Source: Alkalibacillus almallahensis (GTDB taxonomy: Bacteria; Bacillota; Bacilli; Bacillales; Alkalibacillaceae). From it: DNA of 64,000 bases. The position numbers and the translations under genes are program-made. Shown in pieces: positions 35,146 to 43,382 of this stretch (within the stretch, counting starts at the first letter, position 1; every line of letters begins with the position of its first letter). Location of the stretch: the NCBI RefSeq assembly GCF_011761495.1, contig NZ_JAASRU010000003.1:124001-188000 (forward strand), in the 5' to 3' direction. Below the pieces are notes generated by a model. It had not been told where the DNA came from. It saw nothing but the letters and a program-made list of their open reading frames with translations, and searched no databases.

Positions 35146-35682
35146 TTATTTCTTAGGAATAAATGCACCTCCAAAAACTCTCGTCGTTCGATCTTGAGTT
35201 AATTCATTATCAGCATATTGTTTAATCAATTCATACATCGATCGGTTCAGTTCTTCAAACTCCTTATCCGAAAGATTGAGCGGTGTTATCCAATATGAAA
35301 AACCGTCTTCTTGATAGTTATCTGGCGTTTGATTTTGCAGATACGACGTTGCCTGTTCGAATAAGAAACTCTGAAAAGATGAAAAATGAAGCACATGATT
35401 TTCTTGTGAAATATTTTCAATATCAGTCTCGTTAATCTGTAAGTAATCTTGATTCAATCCGAATAAACGCTCTTGAGTTCCTTTTACTTTTCGAGTATCG
35501 ACCACTTTAATAAAATCTCCCTCGAGTAACAGATTCATGTGACGATACAATGTTGCCTGTGAAACATCACCTAATGCATATAAAATATCACCAATCGTCA
35601 TCGGTGTATCTTTCTTAAGAAACAATTCTTGAAGAATCCGCATACGTACAGGATGCAACATTAAATCAGCTTTGTCCTTCAT
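35146..35682 (-). CDS. ArsR-like winged-helix regulator (HTH_20 type)
   Basis: Predicted repressor. Residues 5-75 (MLHPVRMRILQELFLKKDTPMTIGDILYAL, SQATLYRHMNLLLEGDFIKVV) are a winged helix of the ArsR/YdfF type. Residues 85-178 form a helical ligand or dimer domain. It is first in the operon. A 22-bp perfect palindrome ends 14 bp upstream of its start, so autoregulation is likely. Confidence 0.8.
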   Translation of the reverse strand: MKDKADLMLHPVRMRILQELFLKKDTPMTIGDILYALGDVSQATLYRHMNLLLEGDFIKVVDTRKVKGTQERLFGLNQDYLQINETDIENISQENHVLHFSSFQSFLFEQATSYLQNQTPDNYQEDGFSYWITPLNLSDKEFEELNRSMYELIKQYADNELTQDRTTRVFGGAFIPKK

Positions 35683-35695
35683 GTCACCAACTCCA

Positions 35696-35717
35696 TTATC
35701 ATTTTATAAAATGATAA
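35696..35717. promoter_or_regulatory. 22-bp perfect palindromic operator
   Basis: The sequence TTATCATTTTA followed by its exact reverse complement TAAAATGATAA forms a 22-bp palindrome without spacer, 14 bp upstream of the ATG of the winged-helix regulator. It overlaps or follows the expected -10 region. Confidence 0.7.
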
Positions 35718-35941
35718 CAATAAGGCTAAGGAATTTCAATGTGTTTTCCGAAAATGGTTGCAAATCGACATCAATTAACTAAATGAACGCTTTTCTTGTC
35801 GAAAAATTTCCCGGGAAATATCAATCGAAAATATGATTGTCTGCTTTTAAAGTAAAGTAACCTTTATGCTTTCGAAGCAAAACATTGACAATCTTGGATG
35901 ACTAACTAATAATATTGCCATACCATAAAGGAGGTTATTGT

Positions 35942-35986
35942 ATGTGTAGCAATTGTTTAGAGCTGGTAGGAATACTTCACTCATAA
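35942..35986 (+). CDS. 14-codon leader ORF upstream of the methyltransferase
   Basis: ATG at 35942 follows a textbook AAAGGAGG by 7 nt and encodes MCSNCLELVGILHS before TAA. The methyltransferase SD follows 12 bp later. It may be a leader peptide controlling the next gene or the decayed start of another gene. No alternative hairpins are obvious by eye. Confidence 0.45.
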   Translation: MCSNCLELVGILHS

Positions 35987-36013
35987 CTTAATGAAAAAGG
36001 AGATTCACTACCC

Positions 36014-36760
36014 ATGGAACAATATTTTTACGAAGCATTTGAAGGCTTAACACGCTTAGCACCTGGCAGTACACAATCAACTCAAAAGGCTGCTTCATTA
36101 GTTAGCTTTAATAAGCTTAACACTCTCCAAATACTCGATATCGGTTGCGGAAAGGGTGCCCAAACGTTGGAGCTAGCTAAACAATTTCCTCATGCGCATA
36201 TTACAGCAATTGATCAGCATCAACCATTTTTGGATGACTTAACGGCTAAAGCAAAGCGTCAAGGTTTAGACAATCGAATCACTACTATTAATATGTCCAT
36301 GTTCGAAATGGCCTTCCAACCGGAATCATTCGATCTTATTTGGGCTGAGGGCTCAATTTATATTGCAGGTTTTCAAACAGGGTTAGAACAGTGGAAGTCT
36401 CTATTAAAACCAGGTGGCTATTTAATCTGCAGTGAGGTGTCATGGTTGCATGACAACCCGTCATCTGAAATTAGAGCATTTTGGGAAGAAGATTACCCTG
36501 ACATTGATACGATTCCCAACAAAATTAATCAAATCATCGAACATCATTATGATTATCAATTTTCATTTGTTTTACCTAAAGAAGATTGGACAGAGGGTTA
36601 TTACAATCCTCTTGAAGCAAACCTGAAATCATTAGAACAACAATATTCAAATGTCTCAGACGCTTTAGAAGTCGTAACTATGTTCCGCCAAGAAATCAAA
36701 CTTTATCACGATTACTCGAATGATTTTAGTTATGTATTTTATGGCATGGTAAAACGTTAA
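36014..36760 (+). CDS. Class I SAM-dependent methyltransferase
   Basis: Small-molecule methyltransferase with motif I ILDIGCGKGAQTLELAKQFP, acidic ribose-binding Asp in ITAIDQHQ, post-I FDLIWAEGSIYIAGF and motif III LLKPGGYLICSE. Length 248 aa. SD AAAAAGGAG precedes ATG by about 10 nt. It sits behind a promoter candidate (TTGACA near 35890 and TAATAT) and a 14-codon leader ORF. Substrate unknown. AT-rich codon use is similar to the accessory genes further on. Confidence 0.82.
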   Translation: MEQYFYEAFEGLTRLAPGSTQSTQKAASLVSFNKLNTLQILDIGCGKGAQTLELAKQFPHAHITAIDQHQPFLDDLTAKAKRQGLDNRITTINMSMFEMAFQPESFDLIWAEGSIYIAGFQTGLEQWKSLLKPGGYLICSEVSWLHDNPSSEIRAFWEEDYPDIDTIPNKINQIIEHHYDYQFSFVLPKEDWTEGYYNPLEANLKSLEQQYSNVSDALEVVTMFRQEIKLYHDYSNDFSYVFYGMVKR

Positions 36761-36766
36761 TTAGCA

Positions 36767-36805
36767 AAAAAATAGAGAGATGGCGCTGGCCATCTCTCTA
36801 TTTTT
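36767..36805. terminator. Bidirectional terminator
   Basis: AAAAATAGAGAGATGGC (36767-36783) pairs with GCCATCTCTCTATTTTT (36789-36805). Confidence 0.92.
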
Positions 36806-36808
36806 AGT

Positions 36809-38134
36809 TTACTTATCCATATTCTCCGGAAGCTCTTCGTCACATACTTCTGCTATTTTCCAACATGTTTGATAAAATCGTTCATAATCAAGTTCATGCA
36901 TTTCCTCAATATCAGTCGATTCCATAACGTATTTCGCAAACGTCCATGTGTCTCGCTTGATATGATCTTCGTTCGTAATCGCAATTCGATAAAGCGCTTG
37001 AAGCATTTCATCCATAACCGTTAAGTCTTTCTTGCCGTATAAACGAATTTGGTAGAAACTCTTATATAGATAGTCCTCGAATTTCTTCGGTTCCATCATG
37101 AAACGCAAATGCCCATCCTGATCTCCATAATAACGAATCGGCTGATGGACAGAAGCCAACTCTGATAAAAATGAGCCTATTCGATTAATACAGTTAACGG
37201 CTGTATGAGGGTCATTAATACTTGGAGAAGTCGCCTTCACAGCTATTTCTACAAGTTTTTGTACCGAAAATTCAATATCTTGGACGTCTGTGCGTTCATT
37301 ACCAATTAGAGTGTAACGATTGCAATCTTTTACAGACTCGTCTGCTTCTTCTCCGTTTTTCTTCCAGTAATAAAAGGCTGGTGCCCCTTTTTGTACATAA
37401 TCACCCACTTGATAAACTGAAGAGAGTAATAATTCATGTTGCTTAGCAAATTGGAGCAACCCTTCTATTTCGATTCCTTGAAGATAACCAGATTGATTCG
37501 CTCTCACAATATGACTGGTATACTGTTTCCACCCATTCACTTCATCCTCGTCCCACTCGGTTGCTTCAGTGTAACTTTTCTCACGAAATGTATTATGAAT
37601 TAGTGTAGATGCATCCTCGCGAATCTGACCGATCAGATTGTTCACCTGTAAATAACGTGATGCATGGTGAATAAATAATAGAAAGAATCCAAGTGAAATA
37701 ATAGCAATTAATACGGTTGAAAATGGTACGACCATTCCTTTAGGTCCATCAGATCTTAGCATTAAAAGATTAATCAGCGTATAAATAAATCCAAATGAAA
37801 ATACACCTAATACATGTTGAGTTACACGACTCTTCATAAAGTCTTGTAAAGTTCGTGGTGAGAACTGAGTTGAGTAAGTCGTTAACACTACCATAATCGT
37901 AGAGAAACTAATGGTCGTCATCGTTAAGATTGCCGTAATGAGTGAGCTATAAAGACTGGAAGCTGTACTACTGCCAACCAATAGGGTCGATGAAATTTGG
38001 TCTTTAATAGTTGGAATGTATAGACTATCGATTGAGTTGGTAAAGGTCACGACTATAAGCGCTAGCAGGCTATATATGGCTGGTAAAAACCAAAAGCTAT
38101 CGCGCATATTGACCCATATTCGCATTGTGTTCAT
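36809..38134 (-). CDS. DUF2254 integral membrane protein
   Basis: Predicted membrane protein of unknown role. Four hydrophobic segments in the first 170 residues (FWFLPAIYSLLALIVVTF, LITAILTMTTISFSTIMVVL, TQHVLGVFSFGFIYTLINLL, TVLIAIISLGFFLLFIHHA) and a long cytosolic C-terminal domain with SPSINDPHTAVNCI, the DUF2254 signature. Length 441 aa. SD GGAG 9 nt before ATG. A broken, truncated paralogue of its N-terminus lies at 39630. Confidence 0.85.
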   Translation of the reverse strand: MNTMRIWVNMRDSFWFLPAIYSLLALIVVTFTNSIDSLYIPTIKDQISSTLLVGSSTASSLYSSLITAILTMTTISFSTIMVVLTTYSTQFSPRTLQDFMKSRVTQHVLGVFSFGFIYTLINLLMLRSDGPKGMVVPFSTVLIAIISLGFFLLFIHHASRYLQVNNLIGQIREDASTLIHNTFREKSYTEATEWDEDEVNGWKQYTSHIVRANQSGYLQGIEIEGLLQFAKQHELLLSSVYQVGDYVQKGAPAFYYWKKNGEEADESVKDCNRYTLIGNERTDVQDIEFSVQKLVEIAVKATSPSINDPHTAVNCINRIGSFLSELASVHQPIRYYGDQDGHLRFMMEPKKFEDYLYKSFYQIRLYGKKDLTVMDEMLQALYRIAITNEDHIKRDTWTFAKYVMESTDIEEMHELDYERFYQTCWKIAEVCDEELPENMDK

Positions 38135-38241
38135 GTTTAAAATCTCCTTTTGATTGGCGGACCTCTATGATATTGATCTGCAATATTTCAAGCTATGATG
38201 AATGAATGATGTATATTTGAAAAAGATCGCCATTTTTTAAG

Positions 38242-38611
38242 TCAATCTACGTGGTCGAAATTGATTTTGAATCACAAGTAGGATCAACCCAACTACCACA
38301 AATGACATTGGATGTAAGATGTTTGCGATTGATGTCACTGCTTCTGACACATTTCATGAGGTCGTTGTAAACGATGAAAGGTTTGCAGTTGCATGAGCCA
38401 AAATCGGCAATAAGATAACACCACCACTACCATTATATACCCAAGTAAAGATCAAAGATAAACCAACAACTGTCACAAGGTACAAAATAAACTGAATCGC
38501 TGTGTACTGAGACAAGCCATATGGTTAATAACCAACATAATTACTCAACCAACTCCAACCAAAGGCAATTAGAAAAAATGACATAAATGGATAACGATGA
38601 ATAAACGACAT
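38242..38611 (-). pseudogene. Remnant of a CPBP-family membrane protease
   Basis: On the minus strand, ATG at 38611 opens MSFIHRYPFMSFFLIAFGWSWLSNYVGY then a stop. After a frame change, IQFILYLVTVVGLSLIFTWVYN, GGVILLPILAHATANLSSF, a stop, and a final segment ending in QNQFRPRRLT follow. These are the first helix and the C-terminal FTWVYN/H-x3-N region of CPBP proteases. The central EExxxR segment is deleted and at least two stops remain. Confidence 0.75.
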
Positions 38612-38653
38612 CGCTTAATCTTCCCCTTATTCAAACTAATATGTTTCATTTTT

Positions 38654-38685
38654 ATAAGACTCATGAAGCAGTTCATGAGTCTTAT
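38654..38685. repeat. 14-bp stem hairpin without T-run
   Basis: ATAAGACTCATGAA (38654-38667) pairs perfectly with TTCATGAGTCTTAT (38672-38685) around GCAG. It could be a decayed terminator or an operator. Confidence 0.55.
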
Positions 38686-38846
38686 CATCTATGATTGATA
38701 ACAGGAAGTCAAAAGCCTAAAGTACAAGGTATTCTGATAAGATAATTCTTGTTTCATTTTGATAAATTTTTAAGTATTATAGTATCAACACTTCATCTTA
38801 CAATTTTTATTTAATCAGTTAGTTAAGCTAATAAGGAGGCACGAAA

Positions 38847-39278
38847 ATGATTAGACCTGCTCAACAGACAGATTTATCTGCAATAACTAAGTTAATGGGT
38901 GAATTAGGTTACCCTACAAACGAGCAAGACATGGCACATCGATTAAATAAAATCAATTCTAACCCAATGTATAACACGCAAGTAGCTGAACGTCATGGCA
39001 TGGTTGTGGGGATGATTGGTATGATCTTAGGTTATCATTACGAAAAGAATGACGATTATGTACGGATAGTCGCGTTAGTCGTGGATTCCCATTACCGAAA
39101 ACAAGGTATTGGCCAAGAGTTAATCCAAGAAGCTGAAAAATGGGCAAAACAACAAGGTGCAGGTAGACTCGTATTAAATAGTGGCAATCGCGGGGAACGA
39201 GCTGATGCTCACCAATTTTATACGAATCTAGGTTTTGAAGGAAAAGCAACGGGTTTCTATAAACTATTATCGTCATAG
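38847..39278 (+). CDS. GNAT-family N-acetyltransferase
   Basis: Acetyl-CoA-dependent acetyltransferase of unknown substrate. VRIVALVVDSHYRKQGIGQELIQEAE holds the R/QxxGxG/A acetyl-CoA loop, followed by LVLNSGNRGERADAHQFYTNLGFEGKATGFYK, the C-terminal motif B. Length 143 aa. SD AAGGAGG 7 nt before ATG. Two overlapping hairpins follow the stop. Confidence 0.85.
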   Translation: MIRPAQQTDLSAITKLMGELGYPTNEQDMAHRLNKINSNPMYNTQVAERHGMVVGMIGMILGYHYEKNDDYVRIVALVVDSHYRKQGIGQELIQEAEKWAKQQGAGRLVLNSGNRGERADAHQFYTNLGFEGKATGFYKLLSS

Positions 39279-39314
39279 GGCTATTAAAAGCCCTGCAGAA
39301 AATTCCAGGGCTTG
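39277..39314 (+). terminator. Overlapping alternative hairpins after the GNAT gene
   Basis: AGGGCT-ATTAAA-AGCCCT and AAGCCCTG-CAGAAAATTC-CAGGGCTT share the AAGCCCT arm and cannot form together. There is no T-run, so termination is uncertain. Confidence 0.4.
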
Positions 39315-39324
39315 CATGAATGAA

Positions 39325-39630
39325 CTAAACACATTTATCTAACTGCTTCACACTCAGTAGCATCACCGTCGATAAGATTAGCACCATCCCATGCAGTTGA
39401 ACGAGGCCTAAATGATTGCCCAAAAGCAGAACACCGAATAGTGAAGCTGTGACAGGCTCTAGCATCGCAACTATAAAAGCTGTTGTAGGAGCTGTCATAC
39501 GAAGCTCTAGGAATAAACATGTTGTCAACGATGTAAGTTAATGTAGCAATGAGGAATGCTAACAGGCTGTAAATCGCTGGCAAAACCAAAAACTACCGCT
39601 CATATTGCCCCAGATTCGCATGTTGTTCAT
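39325..39630 (-). pseudogene. Chimeric remnant: DUF2254 start joined to EamA end
   Basis: ATG at 39630 reads MNNMRIWGNMSGSFWF. After a 1-bp frameshift it reads LPAIYSLLAFLIATLTYIVDNMFIP, a diverged copy of the DUF2254 N-terminus at 38134. It then joins, near CTTCGTATGACAGCTCC, to RMTAPTTAFIVAMLEPVTASLFGVLLLG, a diverged copy of the end of EamA at 40719. A deletion between two older neighbouring paralogues explains it. Confidence 0.8.
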
Positions 39631-39785
39631 GTTTGGAATCTTCTTTATAATAACTTTAACAATTCAGCTGTTGCCGGTAGTGGTAATAATCACGATAGAT
39701 TTCATTCTTACATATACTTATTATACCCGTTTGAATCGATGATTAACGTTTTACATTACGTTATACCTATTGATCTGTAACACAA

Positions 39786-40022
39786 TTAGTTAATTTGAGT
39801 GCTGTTACCTGAATCGCCATCAGGTAAGTACTCAATAATGTCTCCTGGCTGACAGTTTAATGCTTTACATATATTTTCTAAAGTAGAAAATCTAATCGCC
39901 TTGGCTTTACCATTTTTTAAGATGGACAAGTTAGCCATGGTAATCCCGACTTGTTCAGACAACTCAGTCACGCTCATTTTCCTCTTAGCTAGCATAACAT
40001 CAATATTTATTCTGATTGTCAT
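39786..40022 (-). CDS. Small XRE-type HTH regulator (YozG-like)
   Basis: 78-aa Cro/C1-type DNA-binding protein: INIDVMLAKRKMSVTELSEQVGITMANLSILKNGKAKAIRFSTLENICKALNCQPGDIIEYL. The start is ATG at 40022 after GAGGTGAG. It begins 10 bp after the DUF2975 stop, a pairing known from B. subtilis YoaS/YozG. It probably regulates its own operon. Confidence 0.85.
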   Translation of the reverse strand: MTIRINIDVMLAKRKMSVTELSEQVGITMANLSILKNGKAKAIRFSTLENICKALNCQPGDIIEYLPDGDSGNSTQIN

Positions 40023-40032
40023 ATCACTCACC

Positions 40033-40509
40033 TCAGACTGTTAAATCATTTTCAGTTTTAATCATAATGGCTTGCGTTAGTAGCTTTTGAAGTAACGCAG
40101 CAAACACTGCAACAACAAATGCTGCAAAGGCAAAAGCCATTCCAATTAAAATCAATCCTGGAGCATCATCTATTTCCGCTAACCAATAAACAAAAGGTAA
40201 TATTAATATATAAATTCCGCTAATTACAATGGCACATAATTTTATTTTATTAAGAGCTGAAACCGTCTTATCAGAAAATGCTTGATGATGGTCAATATAA
40301 TTTAATAATTTCATAGCCTGAATCAAGGCGAAAATAAATGGTATGACCGAAACAAAAACCCCAATCAAAATGGGATAAAGGATATGTGCGAAATCTGGAT
40401 TGACTGGATTTTGCATTAACCAGTAACCTCCTAGTATTGACACAATCAATACTGGCAAACTGATCAGAGTAACAGTCAGTTTTAAAATTAATGTAGAATG
40501 CTTTTTCAT
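40033..40509 (-). CDS. DUF2975 membrane protein (YoaS-like)
   Basis: Four-helix membrane protein of unknown function, 158 aa. Hydrophobic segments at about 10-30, 45-68, 92-112 and 122-146. It is first in a two-gene operon with the YozG-like HTH regulator. Start at 40509 after GAGGTG (6 nt). Confidence 0.8.
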   Translation of the reverse strand: MKKHSTLILKLTVTLISLPVLIVSILGGYWLMQNPVNPDFAHILYPILIGVFVSVIPFIFALIQAMKLLNYIDHHQAFSDKTVSALNKIKLCAIVISGIYILILPFVYWLAEIDDAPGLILIGMAFAFAAFVVAVFAALLQKLLTQAIMIKTENDLTV

Positions 40510-40718
40510 ACTAAACACCTCATTTAATAAATACTATATAAAAGATTATCACTTCATTTATTGATAATCAATAAATATTATTCGAATAGAGATAAATGTT
40601 GAGGCCTTCAGTATTTAAAAAGCTTGATTTTTCTCTCTATCCATAGGTATAAGATGTTATAAATGGATCAAAAGTTCTACTTATCCATTATTATTTTAAA
40701 AAAGGCTTACCCTAACTA

Positions 40719-41588
40719 TTAATCTGACTGCTTCACACTTAATAACATCACTGTCACTAAAATCAGCATCATACCCAGAAGTTGAATAAGTCCTAAATGA
40801 TCCCCCAGGAGAAGAACACCAAATAATGAAGCCGTCACAGGTTCAAGCATTGCGACCATCGAAGCTGTTGTGGGAGCTGTCATACGAAGTCCGACTAAAT
40901 AGATGATAAATGAGACACCAGCGCCAAGAACACCTAACAACAGAAACCAACCAATATCACTCGAAGTGGCGACATTTGCCGCTTCTTCAAGGTCTATAAA
41001 AAAGAATAAAACGAAACAAAATGAGAGGAAAGCAAACGTTAGAGTCATCGGTGATTTTCCAAGTGAGGCAGCATTTTTGAAACCGAAAATAAACACAGCA
41101 TAGGAAATACCTGAGGCAAGCCCTGCTAACACACCGATAAGACTTACGGAAATCGCACTAGGATTGTAGGCACCTGTGAGAAGAGCGATCCCGACTAGAA
41201 CTGAGGCAATACAACCCCATTTAAACCATGTGGAACGTTCTAATTTTAAGACAAAGGAAATTAATAGAACGAAAATAGGTGCGGTATACATGAGCGTCGC
41301 ACCAACTGCGATACTTGAGGATTGAATACTGAGGAAATAAAATGTGAAATTACCTGCCACACCAATACCAGCTAAAAACGACCAGATAAAAAATCGGCGT
41401 GAGATAAACCATTTTCGCCTAAAATAAAACATTAACCATATAACAAAAAAGACAACCCCGATTGCCCCTCGGTAAAACGAAATGACTAATGGGCTCCACC
41501 CTTTAGACATTAATATATCGGCAATTCCGCCGGTTATACCCCAACATATAGCAGCTAGCATTACTAACCCGACACCCGCAAATCGCAT
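40719..41588 (-). CDS. EamA/DMT-family transporter
   Basis: Drug/metabolite-superfamily exporter or importer with ten membrane helices in two EamA repeats (MLAAICWGITGGIADILM and LIGVLAGLASGISYAVFIF). LEPVTASLFGVLLLGDHLGLIQLLGMMLIL is the typical last-helix motif. Substrate unknown. SD AGGAGGG 4-6 nt before ATG. A decayed copy of its last 60 codons lies 1.1 kb downstream at 39325. Confidence 0.88.
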   Translation of the reverse strand: MRFAGVGLVMLAAICWGITGGIADILMSKGWSPLVISFYRGAIGVVFFVIWLMFYFRRKWFISRRFFIWSFLAGIGVAGNFTFYFLSIQSSSIAVGATLMYTAPIFVLLISFVLKLERSTWFKWGCIASVLVGIALLTGAYNPSAISVSLIGVLAGLASGISYAVFIFGFKNAASLGKSPMTLTFAFLSFCFVLFFFIDLEEAANVATSSDIGWFLLLGVLGAGVSFIIYLVGLRMTAPTTASMVAMLEPVTASLFGVLLLGDHLGLIQLLGMMLILVTVMLLSVKQSD

Positions 41589-41740
41589 CGCTACCCTCCT
41601 AATCGCAAATCGTGCTGAATCATCGCAATTATCATATTCACCTCATAACTTGGTTATGCATACGTCATCCAGCTGCCTAACCTATACCCACGATTAAAAA
41701 GGTATTAAACGAAAAAATAATGTTTTTCTGAAATTTTTAT

Positions 41741-42412
41741 TTAGCGGCGTCGCAACAACACCAAACCAGTGACACATATGAGTAACCACGCTAACCCAAT
41801 GGCTAAACCAGCAATAATATCTGTCACATAATGCACACCAACAAACACACGACTCAAGGCGACTAACAGGATCCATGTCGTAAGAAATCCATTAATTACC
41901 CACTTCCACCCTTTGCTTAGCTTGCTAATGACAATTAAATAGATCATAAAGCCATAAAACGTAATCGCTCCCGTCGAATGGCCACTAGGGAAACTAAAAC
42001 CCGTCCCATCAAACTGTTCAAGCGTTTCCGGGCGCTGACGTTCAAATAATAACTTCAATCCTTTCGTCAAACCGCTAATTCCTAACATATTAATCACTAA
42101 AAAAGTCGCCACCCAGTAACTTTTGTCAGTTAACAGCACTAAATACGCAACAACCAAAATCGTCGCAACTGTAAGCCACGGAACAGATCCCGTTTCCGTA
42201 ATGTAACCCATCATATCTGTTAACCAAGGCGTATTAAACGACACAATAAACTGATTAACCATCGCATCGAGCTTAAACGACTCATCCTCCCATACATCAT
42301 CTGCCAGTGAAAGAAAGATGTAAAACGAGACGAACAATGCGACAAATCCAGTTAACATCAAAGCTAAAGACTTTCGCGATAGGGCTTGAAAATCAATTGA
42401 AGTGATGCGCAT
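41741..42412 (-). CDS. PAP2-family membrane phosphatase
   Basis: Lipid phosphatase of the undecaprenyl-diphosphate, phosphatidylglycerophosphate or diacylglycerol-pyrophosphate type. The three motifs are complete: KLLFERQRP, PSGHS and SRVFVGVHYVTD, with catalytic His residues in the last two. Six hydrophobic helices, 223 aa. SD AGGAGG before the ATG. A degenerate second copy lies at 61818-62281. Confidence 0.9.
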   Translation of the reverse strand: MRITSIDFQALSRKSLALMLTGFVALFVSFYIFLSLADDVWEDESFKLDAMVNQFIVSFNTPWLTDMMGYITETGSVPWLTVATILVVAYLVLLTDKSYWVATFLVINMLGISGLTKGLKLLFERQRPETLEQFDGTGFSFPSGHSTGAITFYGFMIYLIVISKLSKGWKWVINGFLTTWILLVALSRVFVGVHYVTDIIAGLAIGLAWLLICVTGLVLLRRR

Positions 42413-42540
42413 CTAGAGGCCTCCTTAGAACGAACATACTTACAAAATATATGCCCTGCAGAAATCGTTATGAAACACGTGATTCTAAAGCACAATACGT
42501 TCTAATAGTTCTTCAAAATAGTCCTGTCCAATTAGAATAC

Positions 42541-42586
42541 AAAGAAGATCGCTATCATTAATTAATGATAACGATCTTCTTTTTTA
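42541..42586 (-). terminator. Terminator of the small membrane gene
   Basis: AAGAAGATCG-TATCATTA and TAATGATA-CGATCTTCTT arms, symmetric with A and T runs. Confidence 0.85.
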
Positions 42587-42595
42587 TTTATTTTC

Positions 42596-42772
42596 TTAAG
42601 ATTTTTTCTTTGTAATTCTTGTCCACATTAGTGAAAAAACAATAAAAATTACAAAGCAAATTACAAATTGAACTAATGTAGTAACGAGCCAATTACTTCC
42701 TAAGTTTAACCCTTCTGTTACTTGTAAAACAGCAAAAACTAGAAAAAAGGTTAAGATAGATTTTTTATTCAT
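42596..42772 (-). CDS. Small two-helix membrane protein (58 aa)
   Basis: ATG at 42772, 10 nt after AGGTGG, reads MNKKSILTFFLVFAVLQV then LVTTLVQFVICFVIFIVFSL and a basic end TRITKKKS. Two hydrophobic helices separated by a short loop. Function unknown. It lies between 50-bp direct repeats and has its own terminator. Confidence 0.65.
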   Translation of the reverse strand: MNKKSILTFFLVFAVLQVTEGLNLGSNWLVTTLVQFVICFVIFIVFSLMWTRITKKKS

Positions 42773-42985
42773 GATATATGTACCACCTATTTCTTTTTAT
42801 AATAGGGCCCAAACTGTCCCTTGTGCAATTTATCCAACCGATTCAGCTAGCCAATCCCAAACATATGAATTTAAATAATTAGATACAGTGTTCTGGAGAA
42901 CAAAGTACTTACAAAATATATGCCCTGTAGAAATTATTACAAAAAACGTTACATTTCTTCGTTGTCCAACCCATAACTAAGCAGA

Positions 42986-43270
42986 CTACTTCTTCAAATT
43001 TCGGCTTTCAAGAAACGCCTCAAAATCATCATTCGTTTGTTGCTCCACTCGCTATCGAACTATTCGGTTTTCCCGAATAGTTGCTGATTCAGACAATTCA
43101 CCATCAGCATAAATATTTTTAATATGCTCATTAATTGTATTAACACCTTTTTGATAAAGCTCCGCAATCCCCTTCTGTGTCATCCAAACCGTTTCATCTT
43201 CTAATCTAACATCGATCTTCGTATGACCATCTTCTGTTTGGTATATAAGAATATCTGATTCATATTCCAT
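42986..43270 (-). pseudogene. RhuM-family protein remnant with internal deletion
   Basis: N-terminal part from 43270 matches the RhuM (virulence-type, DNA-binding) family: DVRLEDETVWMTQKGIAELYQKGVNTINEHIKNIYADGELSESATI. It then runs into a stop at 43052. The same frame continues after the stop with VEQQTNDDFEAFLESRNLKK and a second stop at 42986, which looks like the original C-terminus. Most of the middle (about 250 residues in intact members) is missing. A perfect 8-bp hairpin (43060-43080) sits at the junction. Confidence 0.75.
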
Positions 43271-43382
43271 CAGCCAACCTCTCCTTTTCGAACAGTTTTG
43301 TTATGACTATTATAGCATAATATCACACAAAACAAGAACGTACGTTCCCTCATAGATTAATAATTATATCAAGTGATTATAA

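Larger units (their letters stand above)
42426..42950. repeat. Pair of ~50-bp direct repeats flanking a small membrane gene
   Basis: Segments at about 42427-42480 and 42897-42950 share TACTTACAAAATATATGCCC and a following TGYAGAAAT, with matching flanks. They are about 470 bp apart and bracket the terminator and the 58-aa membrane gene, as if that block was inserted or the flank was duplicated. Confidence 0.7.

Noticed and set aside
39786-40509. HTH plus small membrane protein as a toxin-antitoxin pair
   Set aside because: The DUF2975/YozG-like pairing is widespread and typical of a regulator with a membrane protein; no toxin feature is seen.
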